From Eopsaltria australis (Eukaryota; Chordata; Aves; Passeriformes; Petroicidae): a stretch of 64,000 nt of DNA. The notes below the pieces were generated by a model. The model made no database searches, was not told where the DNA came from, and was given only the letters and a program-made list of their open reading frames with translations. A program made the translations under genes and the position numbers. The stretch covers positions 248,001 through 312,000 of the forward strand of contig JAVTVJ010000996.1 of NCBI GenBank assembly GCA_034509425.1, given 5' to 3'. This document shows positions 22,224 to 35,100 of the stretch, piece by piece (within the stretch, counting starts at the first letter, position 1; every line of letters starts with the position of its first letter).

Positions 22224-25200
22224 GACATCTTTACTATGAATTTTACACTTGTATGAGATTCTGTCCAACTAATATGATTATGTACACCAAAAAAAACTTA
22301 TTAATATGATTCAAGTCATGTTCTTATTTACATTTTACTCGTTCAAAGTAAAAGGATATCAGGAGTGAGTGGATTTTACTAGAACCAGTCATTCTTTCTA
22401 CCTGGAAGTTGTTTGCATCAAGGTGTTTGTCAGATAGTTTGTTGTTCTTTTGAGATCACAGGGTAACTTAGGAACATCACATAATGTATTTGTGTATTAC
22501 ACTCACGTGGTTTTTGTTGCTGTTGTCGGTTTTTAATAAAAGAGAAACTATTTAAAAGAACACATTTTAAAGCCTGGTGGTACATGGAATGGAAAACTGT
22601 TAAAAATAAGCTCTCAGAAAGTCTGAGATTTTGTGAAACTTTCAACTGATCTTTTGTGCTACTAGAAAACTGTTTTGGGACACTGTGGGTCCAAGTGTGC
22701 CACTGATAATCATGGAGGTGAGGGGGACACATAGCAGTGCTGCTGCTCTAGAAATCCAATTGTCTGTAACATTTGCAGCCAGCTAGAAGTGACCAGTGTG
22801 TTCACAAAAAACCCTCTATCCAAAAACTAAAGTGTCACCAGGCTGAGTGGAACCTGGAGGTAGTAATTGAATTATGCTAAGAAACCTAAACTTCTTGCCA
22901 CCACGTTTAAGGCACTCAGTGTTCTTTGCTCCACATGCAAACCCATTTAATATTTTTATTGCAAGACTTCCAGCCTTGGGACTCAGCCACTTCACGTGGT
23001 GTTATGCAAAACAAAGCAATTATATTGAGTTGAGTGATATTGAGTTCTGTCTCCCCTTCTCTCCAAAAGACAGAGCAGTTTGTGCCATGACTGACGGGCA
23101 CATTAATTCCTCAGCAGGCAATGACAGTTTTCACATGTTCTCTAGGTGTCTTAAGGTGCCTAAAATGTTAATGCTGGGAGCTCTGCATTCTCATCTTCCT
23201 CACTGAAGCCCTCAGGAGCCTCAGTTACTCTGCAGTCAGCAATAAACCTGGAAGCACTGAGGCAGGAGGGCCCTCCCTCTCTGTGTAAGTACCACATTTG
23301 CACAAGGAGCAGAAATGAAGTCTCTCATCACTCACAATGTGCTTCCTTTTCATGGCAGGGTATTTTGAGATAGGTCTTTTAAATTAAACAGTTTATACAC
23401 ATTTCAAAGAAAAACCCTTAAACCCTCACCCATGATGGCCCAAGTGCAGAAAGCACCCCAAGGCAGCTTGGTGTGTAGCAAACCAGCTGTTACCTAAATG
23501 GCCTTTTTATATGAAAAAAGAGAGAGAGAGAGCACGTGCATATAAAGAAAAAAGAGCAAAGATGGCTATACCACAGAACCTTTCCCAGCAATGGTCTCCT
23601 TCCCACTGAAAGACCGGATGATGCTGTCAAAGATATTGTGATATTACAGTGAGAACATACAAGAGCAGCCAGTGGCACTTCCACAAAATCTCCGTAAGAA
23701 ACCTCCTCAGACACAACTAATGAGGCTGGGGTTAGGATTTGTACTTCTTTATAAGAAGTCAAGAGAGCTGAGCCAAGAGCTGATAAAAACATCAATACCA
23801 CATCCCACACTTTACTCGTAAACCTCGAGGTATCACGTTACTTTATCCACACATGTCAGAAGTTAAAAGGAAAAAAAAAGAAACTTTTTACTTACCGTAT
23901 CCTTAAGACCACTTGGGTGGTGAGGGAACCAAAGCAGTGCCTAGAAAACATGGAGTTAGATCATAAGAAAAAGTTTGAAAATGGTCTGTGTCATGATTTC
24001 AAAGTGCATGAAAGGTTATGAACAGCAGAATGTAATTTTATTTATTATATATTTATTATTATATATTTATTTAGAACTTACATAAAAAGATACACAGGAA
24101 ACAAGGTGCACAAGTATAGAAACAGTGCTCCTGGAGCAAACAAGCAGCTGTACTATTTAAAAGATCAAAATATTTGCACTCTTTCTCTAAAGTTGTCACT
24201 AAAGGAAAAGAGACTTTCACCAATCAAACTACTTGCAAACATACTGTTCTATTTTTTTTGCTACGTTTCATCTTCCAGTTTACACTCACATTAAACGTCA
24301 GAAATGAGAATAAATATTTGTGAAAGGATCATTCCTGAAGGACACAGCAGTGTGCAGAGAGGAATCAGTGTATTCACCCAAAAAAAGGCTTGAAACGTCT
24401 TTACTGGAGAAATAAAAAGACATCCCACTAGATGGCACTGGAAACCAATGCAGAGAGCTGCGTGTGGGTGAAAAAAAAAACCCAAAAAACCCTAGCAAAA
24501 CATAAACCCCAAGTGAGCATCCGAGCCTGTGTGCAGAGTATCACCGTGGGAAGGGACCCTCAGGCCCTAAATCAGCATTTTTCTCTCTGTATCTGCCCAC
24601 TCCCTGCTAACACCAAGAGCATCACCCCTGCAACCACGCCAGGCACTTTGCAGGGAGATTGGAATCTTGTCCCAGCCTTCTTTAATTTGCCCCAGGAATG
24701 ATCCTGAGTGCAAATCAGATGGGAAAGGGGTAAGAGGGGCAGAGGAATGAGCTTCAGTAACTCTCTGTTATTTTCTGCCTGTGAAGCCACACCTGTCTGC
24801 TCATCCAGCAAGGCATCCTTACCTTCCCCTATGGGAAAAAAGGTTTTTATCAATTTTAGAAGCAGAAATCCAGGGCTGGAAAGGGGGAAAACACCTTGGC
24901 TGAACCCAAGGTTGGAATTACAGATGGGATTTTGAGGCCATTGTGACTCAGGAGTCATTTTGGTGCCCACTTTCTTCTCGGGCAAGGTTTCCTATACTGA
25001 AGACAGCAAAGCACGTGTTACAGTTGTGGTGACATTATTTTATTCCCTGCTGTTGTATAAAGATAAGCACTTTTGAGGTGAAAAAGGTTTAGAACTGCCA
25101 AAAAAAAAAGCTGAACAACTTACCTGTGCACAGAAATGCAGCCCCAGCCTTCTCCTGCTTAATTTGAGTGCAATGGGCAGCTCCATCACACAGTTCTCCT

Positions 25201-27857
25201 ACCTACATAAAATCTCTTCTATGTTCAGACAAAGCAGGGTTCTCAGGTCTGGAATGCTTTGTTTCTTCTTGAAAAGGATGTAGAAAGCATTGTCTTTGTG
25301 GAGAACCACCCAAGGAGGATTACTGTGTCATGTGCAATGATCCCCACACCATTCACAAATGGCAAAATTCTGTTTGCTGTTTATCATAAATAATGCAAAA
25401 ATAAGAAAATCAGCAGTACTTATTTCATCCAGATCATGTCCAGAGCCATGCCCTGTGCAGGCAGCATCAATTCCTTGCCCTCCTGCAAGCAGGACTTGCA
25501 GCACATGCTAGGATGCATTCCATTAAAAACATCCCAGCTGGAACCAGCCCACAATGGACCAAAGGCAGGGCTGTGTCCCAGCAGGGATTTCAGGCTTAGG
25601 ACAGGAACCCATCCAGTGTTCCCTGCAAGTTTTGTAGCTCTGGATCCAAAAAGGGAAAATAAACCTTAAAAAATTAACCTTTTTGGGGGTTAAACAAAAC
25701 TTTAAAAAAACTTCACATGCGAGCACCAATTTAGAAACAGTTTTGCTGCAGCTGAAATTAAAAAGTTTAAATGCATTATTTAATTTCACATGAGCCAACC
25801 ATTTCAAAACAGTTTTTTCCTCTTTATTCACATAAAACTACATTCTAAAATAAGAACCATTTTACAAGTCTAGGAGACAACGGCCTTGTCTATTTTGATG
25901 TAATTTGAAAAAGGTTTCAGCATAAATCACTTAACAAAGCAGAAAAATTCAAGCTCTTTATCAAAAAAAAAAATTATTTTTTCTATTTTTGCCAATCAGG
26001 AAAAAAAAAATCACAATTTCAATTTTCAATCAGAGCAACAGGCATTCATATTATTCCAAGTACCTGTTGACAAACTAATTTTAATTAGTAAAAGAGACTG
26101 CACTGTTAATTAAGATACAAATTTTCACTGCTGATTACAACACACAGTACTCAAGGAATGGTCCTAACATTTTTATTTTAAGCACTACAAGTAAAATCTG
26201 ATTTTCTTACTTTAGTGTTTAAAATATAAAATATAATTGCCAGCCAACTCAATATTCCTTTAAAATAAGAGATTTCTCACCAAGATTTCTTTTTTCAGTT
26301 TATATTTCGACCATTAGCTGAAAATTTATGGTATGCACTGTCTTACAGAACATCCTGTCTGCCACATTTCAGGAAGGGCAAAGTTGTTGGAGCAGTAATT
26401 TGTGAGCAGAGCTGTACTTCCAGACACTCTTTGGTGGCTGTAGGGATAACAAGACACCTGGGAAATGGGTTTGCTTCCTTTTGTATTGCTAGAAAATGCA
26501 GTGCTGCATTTATTCTAAAGTACTATTTTAAAAAACAAACAACGAAACAGGTCTGGAGCTTGGTATTTCTGTTTTCTATAATTTTAAATACATTAATAGT
26601 TAATGGTTTACCTTCCTGAAGAAGTTTGCCCTCAGATTAATTTTTAAAGCTTTACATTTTCTGCAGCGACCAAACCCAGAACAGCTTCTCTAAGCGGGGA
26701 CAGCTCAGTTACACCTGTCTGGATGCATCATTTGTGTGTTTAATTCATTCCAGGAAAAATTAATTTCAATTAATATCTTGAATTCCTTCAATTAAGAGCT
26801 TGAAGCTGTCTCCAGAAGACAGATGTGCAGAGAAACCCTGTAACCTGAGTGTCCAGCCCAGGCTGGAGCCATCAGAGCTGCTCCAGCGGGGCTGCAGGCA
26901 GCAGCATCAGAGCAGCTTTCCAGCAGAGGATGCTCTGCTCTTCCCCAACCTCCCACACTCCACCAGAGGCTCAGGCAGTGCTGGGAGGTGAACAGCAGCA
27001 GGCAGAGCTCCCCAGGAAACAGCAGAGCCCTTTTGGCATCGATGTTTTTGGGCTCACCCACACAAACCCAAACCCGACGGGCACCAGGCACAGTGAGCGA
27101 CTGGGACGGTGCCAGAGCTGATAGGGCTTGAGGAAGGTCAGTCCTTCAGACTCCTGCAGGTCATAGCTCCAACCTGGAACTGACCCCTAAAAACATACTA
27201 AAATGCCACCATCTCTTAAGAGTAGGGATTCTCATTTAATTAAGACAGCACTCTGCAGCAAATTCACTTTGCTGGAGATCCAAAAAAGACCCCGAACTGT
27301 TAAAACCATCAGTGTGTCATGCTTGAGCTTTAGGTACATGGCCCACAGAACATCCCTACAACAATGATTCAGGCATCTGAAACCTCTTGCTGAATATTTT
27401 GGAAGAGCCAGGCCCCTCAGAACCAGTCTGATAATTAACAACAGGGAACTAATTGCTCAGCCCTCAGTTTTCAAACTGCTCCTTTGGGTCCGTTGTCTTC
27501 CCTGAGTTTCTCCTGCTGGCATGAAGGGATTATGTTGGAGCAATTGGGAACTGGGTAACAGAACTACAGAAAAGCCAGAGCAAAGCACATTCTTAGCAGA
27601 AGAAAACTTTGGTTGTGATACAACAAAACCTGTTCCCTGCTCTCTCCCTTCAAATCCAGTAAAACCAGGATGTTACAAAAGCAAGAACTAGGTTGCTATG
27701 ACTACTATAAATTAACATCAACACTTTCTCCTTAACATTTTCACTCTTCAAAATCTAGGTTCTGGTCATATGAGTATTAATCTAAAAGTTTCTGTCACGG
27801 TACCAATTTAAAACCTGTGTAGGATTGTTCAGGTATTTCAATAATTCATTTAGGAGA

Positions 27858-27911
27858 GCACAGAAACATAGAATTGTTTACATTGGAAAAGGCCTCTCAG
27901 ATTATCAGGTA
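27858..27911 (-). mobile_element. CR1 3' end remnant, antisense
   Basis: GCACAGAAACATAGAATTGT followed by ACATTGGAAAAGGCCTCTCA closely follows the reverse complement of the CR1 3' terminus (the usual form has ATAGAATC... and TTGGAAAAGACCT). Only about 54 bp are recognisable. Confidence 0.75.
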
Positions 27912-28125
27912 TTGCTTTGCTCACAAGTAATTTTTACAACCCACCATGCATTGTAGCAGGGACTTAGGATTTAGCAGGGAGAATTCATTTGTAATGGATT
28001 GTTAACAATTTCTTTTCCCACTCTTTTTGCCTGCCAGGGAGTGGGTTGGATCAGGCATTGTTCTCTGGTATGCAGATTGTGTGACAGGTCTTTACACCTT
28101 TCTTGTTCACTACGTATTTCTTCAG

Positions 28126-28127
<2 letters not shown>

Positions 28128-28154
<27 letters not shown>
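28128..28154 (+). repeat. (TAA)9 microsatellite
   Basis: Nine perfect TAA units in intergenic sequence. Confidence 0.95.
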
Positions 28155-28156
<2 letters not shown>

Positions 28157-29432
28157 TCTGAAAACCTCTGCAAAAAGGATCCTTCCCTGTAGAAAAGAGG
28201 ACTGGCAAAGTTAATTGGTCATACTTTCTTCCCAAAACAGGGTTAAGGCTGTGCATGTTTGGAATCCTGTTAGTAAATCGCATTACATTATCTCTGTTTG
28301 GTATGGTGAAATTGCAAATTAACCCCCTTTAAAAGTGGGTCAGCTCCCATCACCTAAAAGATCAGCCCTGTGTGATCAATCTTAATATCATTACCAAGTA
28401 ATCTGCAGGAAAGTGCTTGGCAGCCAATGCACTCTGACTGCCTGCCCAGGGCTCCTGCTCGGTGATTAATGGCTGTGCTATTCCCCATTTGAGCCCTGAT
28501 AAGTTACACCTGTCCACCACTTAGGCAGACTTCGTCTGGAATTCATGCAAGCACTAAAAATCACCAAAGGCCAAGGAACAAAAGGGGAAAAAGGTTCTCA
28601 GTACTCAAGGGGAAACTTACTGGAAGTTCAGGTTTCAGACTCCCTCTCTGACATTTGTACCCTTTCAGTGTTGCCACTGCAATGTTTTCCAGACATGCAC
28701 AAGACTTTTTTCATGTACAACTCTGATGTTTTGTTTACCATTAGATGAGATGATTGCTATTATGTTTTTATCCAATTTACCAAAAGAACAAAATTTAGAA
28801 GACCAGACTAAGCTAGGCTGCAGTCATCCAATTACTGGCTGGTAAATCTATGTAAGGAATGGACAGTGAATATTTGTGTGATACTATTTGTTTAAACCAT
28901 GTATTTTTGCCCCATAATATTTTCTGGAGAGGTTGCTGGCTGAATCATTGTTGATTTGCTGCCATATGTGAACCTTGACTGCTGCCAGTGCTGCAGTTCC
29001 TCTTGACACAGAAGGCCAGCAGCAGGCTCTGAGCTGCTCAACATCTCTGCCTGCCCTTTAGGTGGGGTTTATACATGCCTTCATTTTTTTGCATTAAATG
29101 CAGCTGTGAATATTATTACTGATTAACATAATGATGAGATTGTTTCCTCAGCTTGTTGTTTCCCACCATGAAATGCTGGGTGGATAAAAAGGCTTAATGG
29201 CCTTGACACCTCCTTGGTTTTGACTAATCACCAGTCCACCCCACCTTGTACAGCATTCTTTGGGCTTAAATTTTTGTTTGGAAACAAAAATTGAGGGGTT
29301 GCACATGGAGCAAAGACAAATGGGGGTGGTACCAATAGTCTTGAACTGATATTGCCACAGGATACCTTGCTGTGGCTTCTAAAACACGTGGTAGAGAGCA
29401 CCCATAAAGCAGAGTGAGAATCATAAAAATGC

Positions 29433-29466
29433 AAAATATAACTTCCATTTAAAATATAACTTCCAT
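29433..29466. repeat. Short tandem duplication, period 18
   Basis: Two copies of AAAATATAACTTCCAT separated by TT. Confidence 0.85.
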
Positions 29467-32080
29467 GTTAACAAAAACCCAGAGCTGTTTGCTCCATCTA
29501 CTCCAACATTTGCAATAACAATGGCAATGAACAATGCAAGGACAGGAACAGGGAGGAGTTTTATCTCATAATTAAATCCTGAGGCATTATATTGTTATGC
29601 ACAGCTGCAATTTGTTTTATTTTCCAGACACAGATTATTTCCTGGTGGTTTTTTCCAAACAGGCTGGTGGTGCCATCTGTTGGCATTTTACAACTGTAGC
29701 CACACAGAGGGCAGAAGAGCCTACACATTCCCTGCTCTCCAAAAAGCCCTTTTTAAGGAAAGAATGTGACAGTTCAGAACTGGAAAAATATTTCCTCCAA
29801 AATCTTACCAAGCAGAATAATGGTTGGGTGCTTTCAAAGTAATTTTGGTGTTTTCTGGGGCCACACTTGGGTTAATGCTCATACCTTAGTTCAGAGCTTT
29901 TCCACCGTGAGCCTACGGAAGCCAAACTGCCCAGCGACTCCAGCAAGATTTCAATGTCTAAGATGAAATAAAGATCATTTATTGGGGTTTCTTTGCTCTT
30001 TCAGAAACTCTTCAGGATCCTGTCTTATTGTTTTTGGTTTTAATATTTAAAGAAATGTTAATCAATCTCTCTGAAAGCCCTATAAAACTGAGTGTATTTC
30101 TGGCTGCAAAAAAAAAGTCAGCAGAAATTGCATAAAAGCATAACATTCACATGGCTGATACTTAATTTTTCAACAATTTCATAATTCCTTATCTCTCCAA
30201 GTTACACATTTCCCGCAGCCAAGAGTTGACTAAAACGATTTAACTGAATTTCACAACTTTGCAGATAATAACTGAGAACAGCAGGCAAAATTGCAGCACA
30301 AAAAACCCCAAACATTTTTCCCTCCCCTCCTCAACAGGGCTTTATCTCAGCAGCTTGCCACACAAAATAAACAAACCTTCCCAATACAAAAAGACAGTGT
30401 GAATCTTGTGATGTTTAAATTAAGGCATGTGGGGGGTTTGTCTTGCTTATCCAAATCCACTCCCATGGTTTTTATGGAATATAAGTGCCCTGTGAAAAGT
30501 TCTTGCTGCAACACTGAATGGAGTTTGAGTTGTATGTGCTGGAAAAGGGGGTTGCTAAATGCAGAGGGCTGGTCCTGCAAGCTTTATTCACAATCATTTG
30601 GAGGTAAAACAATGCAGAAATACCCATCCCCTCCCATGAGGTGATGGCTCTCATCAGAACCAAGCAAGTTCTTTTGTAGGAGGGTGGAAGGAATTGCAAG
30701 TTGTGCTGGCTTAAGGAAGGAGGCAGGAAATCCAAGGAGAAAACACATGGAGGAGGCTCAGCTTCCCAACCTGCTCTCCCCAGGACTGGGGAAAAGGGCT
30801 GGGATTATTACAGATGTCCAGATGGAGAAGGGAGAAGCTTCCATGGAGAGCCTCAGCAAAGAGCGAGGCTCCCTCACCTCCCTACAGCCCTGTGCTGAGC
30901 TCAGGATTTGAACCATCTGTGCTAGATCCCCACAGCAATAACCCAATATTTTAGCTGGCCATAAAGTTGGAAACAAACAAGAAAAGGGATAAAGTGTAAC
31001 AAAAGCCAAAGAAGTGACAAAATAAATTTGAATGGCTGGAGAAAACAGAGCAAATGCATAATAAATATGATTTTAATATCTCCTTGCACCCGTGATTTGA
31101 CAGGCAAAACGAAGGATGACTCAGATATTTTTCAAAAATTTTTGAAAACCAAGCTGTTACTCACAAATCACTTGATTTTATTTTTCCAGAGATCTTTTGC
31201 TTTTGTTGCATTGTGTACACACTTCATACAGGGATGGCTTTATTTTACAGCAAATCACAACAAAAGTGCAGAGCTTTCCCATGATATGCTTCTATACTAT
31301 GGCCAGTTTTAGTGGCTACAAAAAGAGTTTTCATTATATACCCTTTAATTTGTAGCCACTGAGGGGTTTTTTTGGGGGGGAGAAGGGTTATTTCTTTGAC
31401 ATTTCTCCTAGAGAAGATGAGAGCCAGGAGAGCTTATTGTTCTTCTCTTATATTCTCCTCTTCCTACTACCCCAGGACATTTCATTGTCAGTGTTAGACA
31501 CTTGATTTTTTGTTGTTCTTGTCTGAGGTTTTTTTGTTGTTGTTGTTTGTTTGTTTTTTTTGATAGTTTAAAGGCTCCTTAACTTTAACATCACTATGAG
31601 GTAAAAGAAATTTTGGTCTCATGGCATAACTCCACTGACTCCGGTGGAAGATCAGCAAAGATCAATCTGTTCTACAGCATTCTTTAGAAAAAAAAAAAAA
31701 AATCACATAACTTTTATATGAGTTGTAAATCCAAGCTATTGGATCCCACAAAACCCCCCATGCAACCAAATTATAAAAGAAGGAACTATGTAAAACCCCA
31801 TGAATCCTGATATGGGCTGTAATTCCCAGGTGGATTAGGTACAGTTTTCATTGCCTGAGATTTCCAAAGTCCTATTTTCACTTGGATCCCCCTAGGGCAA
31901 CAGAAATACTTTTTTCTTCTCTGGTTAAACGTTTTATGCTTGTCTCACTTCCCCAGAGCTACAACATGAAAAACTGGATCTCCTTCATTAAAAATAAACA
32001 AGAATTCTCTACAACAATATCCTGCTTTTCCCTCTGAATAAAACCAGGAGAGGGCTGTTACTCCACATTAGCTGATACTG

Positions 32081-32188
32081 CTTTGAGCAAGCTCGTCTGG
32101 TGGAAGGTGACCCTGTCCATGGCAGGAGGGGTGGAACAAGGTGAATTTTAAGGTCCCTTCTAATCCAAGCCATTCTCTGATTCCACTA
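32081..32188 (+). mobile_element. CR1 3' end fragment
   Basis: Reads CTTTGAGCAAGCTCGTCTGG, TGGAAGGTGACCCTGTCCAT, GGCAGGAGGGGTGGAAC and TTTTAAGGTCCCTTCTAATC, ending ATTCTCTGATTCCA. This is the classic CR1 3' terminal sequence in sense orientation. Confidence 0.9.
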
Positions 32189-35100
32189 ATAATTAGAGAA
32201 CTGATATGTTGCATCCACTTCTGTCTTTTGCCATCTCTGCTCAGTCTGTATTTGACCCTGTATATATTCTAAACATGTTAAACCATGAGCAAACATGAAA
32301 AATTTAATGGTAAAACACTACAAAACCAGCCATTCCAAAGAAAAGGTGATGTGGAAAGGAGGAACTCATCCATCCTAGGGAGCACAGGAGAGGTGAGAGC
32401 CTGTGGAGATGTTCTGCTTTTAGATGGTGGAACCATAACAAAAAGGCAACGTTTCAGGCCCTGGCTCTGACCTCCCCTGCCTGACTCCAACCTACATCTA
32501 TGGCAGGATATATTTTTAAACCGTCCTAGAATGATGCCATGCAATAACCAAACCACTGTAAATATGGTCCTTGCCATCACCAATGAAACAAAATTAGCTT
32601 TTCTACCAGACAAGAGCTTTTAGCCCAGCCAGTGACACGATCAGAGGGGAAAGGACTTTAAAAAGGAGAGAAAAAATCCTGGGCTCTTCAAATGCAACAC
32701 AGGTCTAAGTGCAAATCTTGAGTGCCATAAAAGCAGAACCACAACTTACACATTACTAGAAAAAGAGTTGAGAGAAGGGAGAATTCTTTTCCCAAAATAA
32801 TATCAGTGTGGAGACAGTGTAATTCTGAAAATGGTAATGGGGAAACACTAAAGGCACAAAAAAGACAGGTAATTTATTCTTCTGGTGTCTTAAATCCTAG
32901 ATAAAACTTGGTTCTATCTGTTTTTCTCCTGGCACATTCAGAAAGCAGTGGGTTCATCTACTTCAGTTTCCATCACTTACAGCAAAATTTTCTCCTCCTG
33001 CAAAGAATTCAGGTGCTGCAAGGGCAGGAGAGGAGAAGGGAAGAATTATGCTAAAGGGAATATACAAAATTATAAAGATTTTCTTTTCATATCCATATAA
33101 AAGCATAAAACAAGCATTGGAAAATGACAGAAACTGAACCACAACTGCTTTCTGTACATCCTGGTGTTGTTTCTCCTGTGAGAGTGGTCCTGATGTATTC
33201 CTCATCCGCCCCACAGATCATTTTAATTAAAACATTAATAGATTTCAGACTGTCAAAGGCAGAGTGTCTGTATCCAGCCTCTCTCAGAGTCTCTATCTTC
33301 ACACACACATGCTCCCATATGTTTTGTTCAGTCTGTTATTGAATTAATCAGACACAGCAGCTACTCCTAATGACTTGTGTTAATCAGCTGCATCCATCAG
33401 GGTGCAGGCAGGGCTGGTGAGCCCCGCCACAGCTGCACGTGCACAGCTCACTCCCCTGTCCCCCTGTGCAGCTCACATCCATCCTGTGCTGCCACAAGCC
33501 ACCAGCTCCTCTCTGGTAGAAAAGTAATGGCAGAAATTTTCACCTTTTCCAAATTTCATAGCTGTCAAAAAATACCCAACTCCTCTGTTGTGCTTCCCCA
33601 GCTGCTCCAAGGAAGTTGTGTTTTCTCTCTAACACTGGTCTGGCCTTTGCAGTGCTACAGAAAAACATGCTCAGGTGATTATTTTTGTATTTTCAAGCAC
33701 ACAGGAGTCCTCACATTCTACACATTTCCCCCATTTCCAATGCAATTGGATTTTGGTGGGTGGTTCATGTAACAGCAGCTTCAGTTTAACCCCTTTGAGT
33801 GCATCCATCATTTTGGTCAGGACCGTGAGTTATAGAGCCTCTCAAAAACTAAACAATGTGCTTGAGTGAAACACTCATCTGTTATGTACATGTTTTCCAT
33901 CCAAATAACTTCACCTAATAACTCATCAAAGCCTTTAGCAGGGGAAAATAATGTGATTAAACATGATGCTTTTTGATACACTTGCTCCCTTCCATCTCAC
34001 AGGAACACTATTAACTAAACCCATTCATTTTGTCTAAAAAGGTCTCTATAATGCTTCATCTGCTAAACAATTTCATTAAATTCTCCATCCGTGGGAGGAA
34101 TGAGGTGCAATTTAAAGCAGACAGGGATTTTAGATGCTCTTATCACTATGAGGGTCCAGCAAATCCGTATTTATTCAGCCTAACATCAATGAGATGATCT
34201 ATATTTTGCAGGACCTCCCAGGATGTGGCTCATGAGGCTGGACTGGTGAAGAACAAAGTGGTGTCCTCTCACCATTGCCATTTGTCACAGCATTTGTGAA
34301 ATGCTGGCACCAGACAAATACTGACCAACAATAATTACAGCAAATGAAAAACCATTTCAAACCAACAGGCCCATGCCACCACCGAATCTCAAAGCCCCAT
34401 AACATGCTTTGTTCTTTTACAGACACTGGTTTCAGAAGGTTGGAGAAGAGATGAGGCAGCTTTCATCACACCAAGCAAATTAGGGAATACTTTTCCTGCC
34501 AAACTGAGAACGCGGAGGTGGAACTCTCTCTGCTGTGGTACAAACATCCAGAATTCTGGCATTACCAACATTTTCAGAGGTTGATTTGCTTTGAAAAAGT
34601 AGGGTAAGGAGGGTTCAGGAGGCACTTGCTGATGATTTTGAAGACAGACTATGTTAAATATTATGCCTTCCATAGACAACATAGGAGACACAAGTAACTG
34701 TGACTCCAAAAATCATGGTGTGCTGTGCTTACACCAGAAGCTAAATTTTACTTGACTGCGAAGATACTGCTTCCTTCAGTTCATAAAGCAGCAGGAAACA
34801 ATGTGTTCTGGGAAAAAAAGAATTGTTGGAAATTCAAATGTTTGCCTTGCATAGAATGGGTTCAACATACACAGGTATTATATGGCCTTACAAGTGCCAC
34901 AGGCAGGACTGCACAAATCAGGGGCATTTTTGGAGTCAAGACAGGTCACACTCCCCTCCAACATCCAATCACTCATCCAGCCCTTTTACCCAGCTCATTC
35001 TCCTGGTGCTTTGCATGCACCACTTTGGGAGGCAGAAGAAGGATCGGCTCCCCATGAAGAGGCTGCTGCAGCACAGCAGCTATGGATCAGGAGAGGGAAA

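Larger units (their letters stand above)
18663..22240 (+). other. SPON1: Probable SPON1 3' untranslated region
   Basis: The sequence downstream of the stop is AT-rich and has no coding signature. Canonical AATAAA signals on the + strand appear at 19547-19552, about 19809-19814, 21810-21815 and 22218-22223. The last sits after an ATT microsatellite and a T-rich, unique-looking stretch and is my choice for the main end, giving a UTR of about 3.5 kb. Shorter isoforms from the earlier signals are possible. The boundary is inference; transcript data would be needed to place it. Confidence 0.5.

Noticed and set aside
24572..24985. A 137-codon minus-strand open frame
   Set aside because: No family resemblance, no splice context and no composition signal distinguish it from chance.
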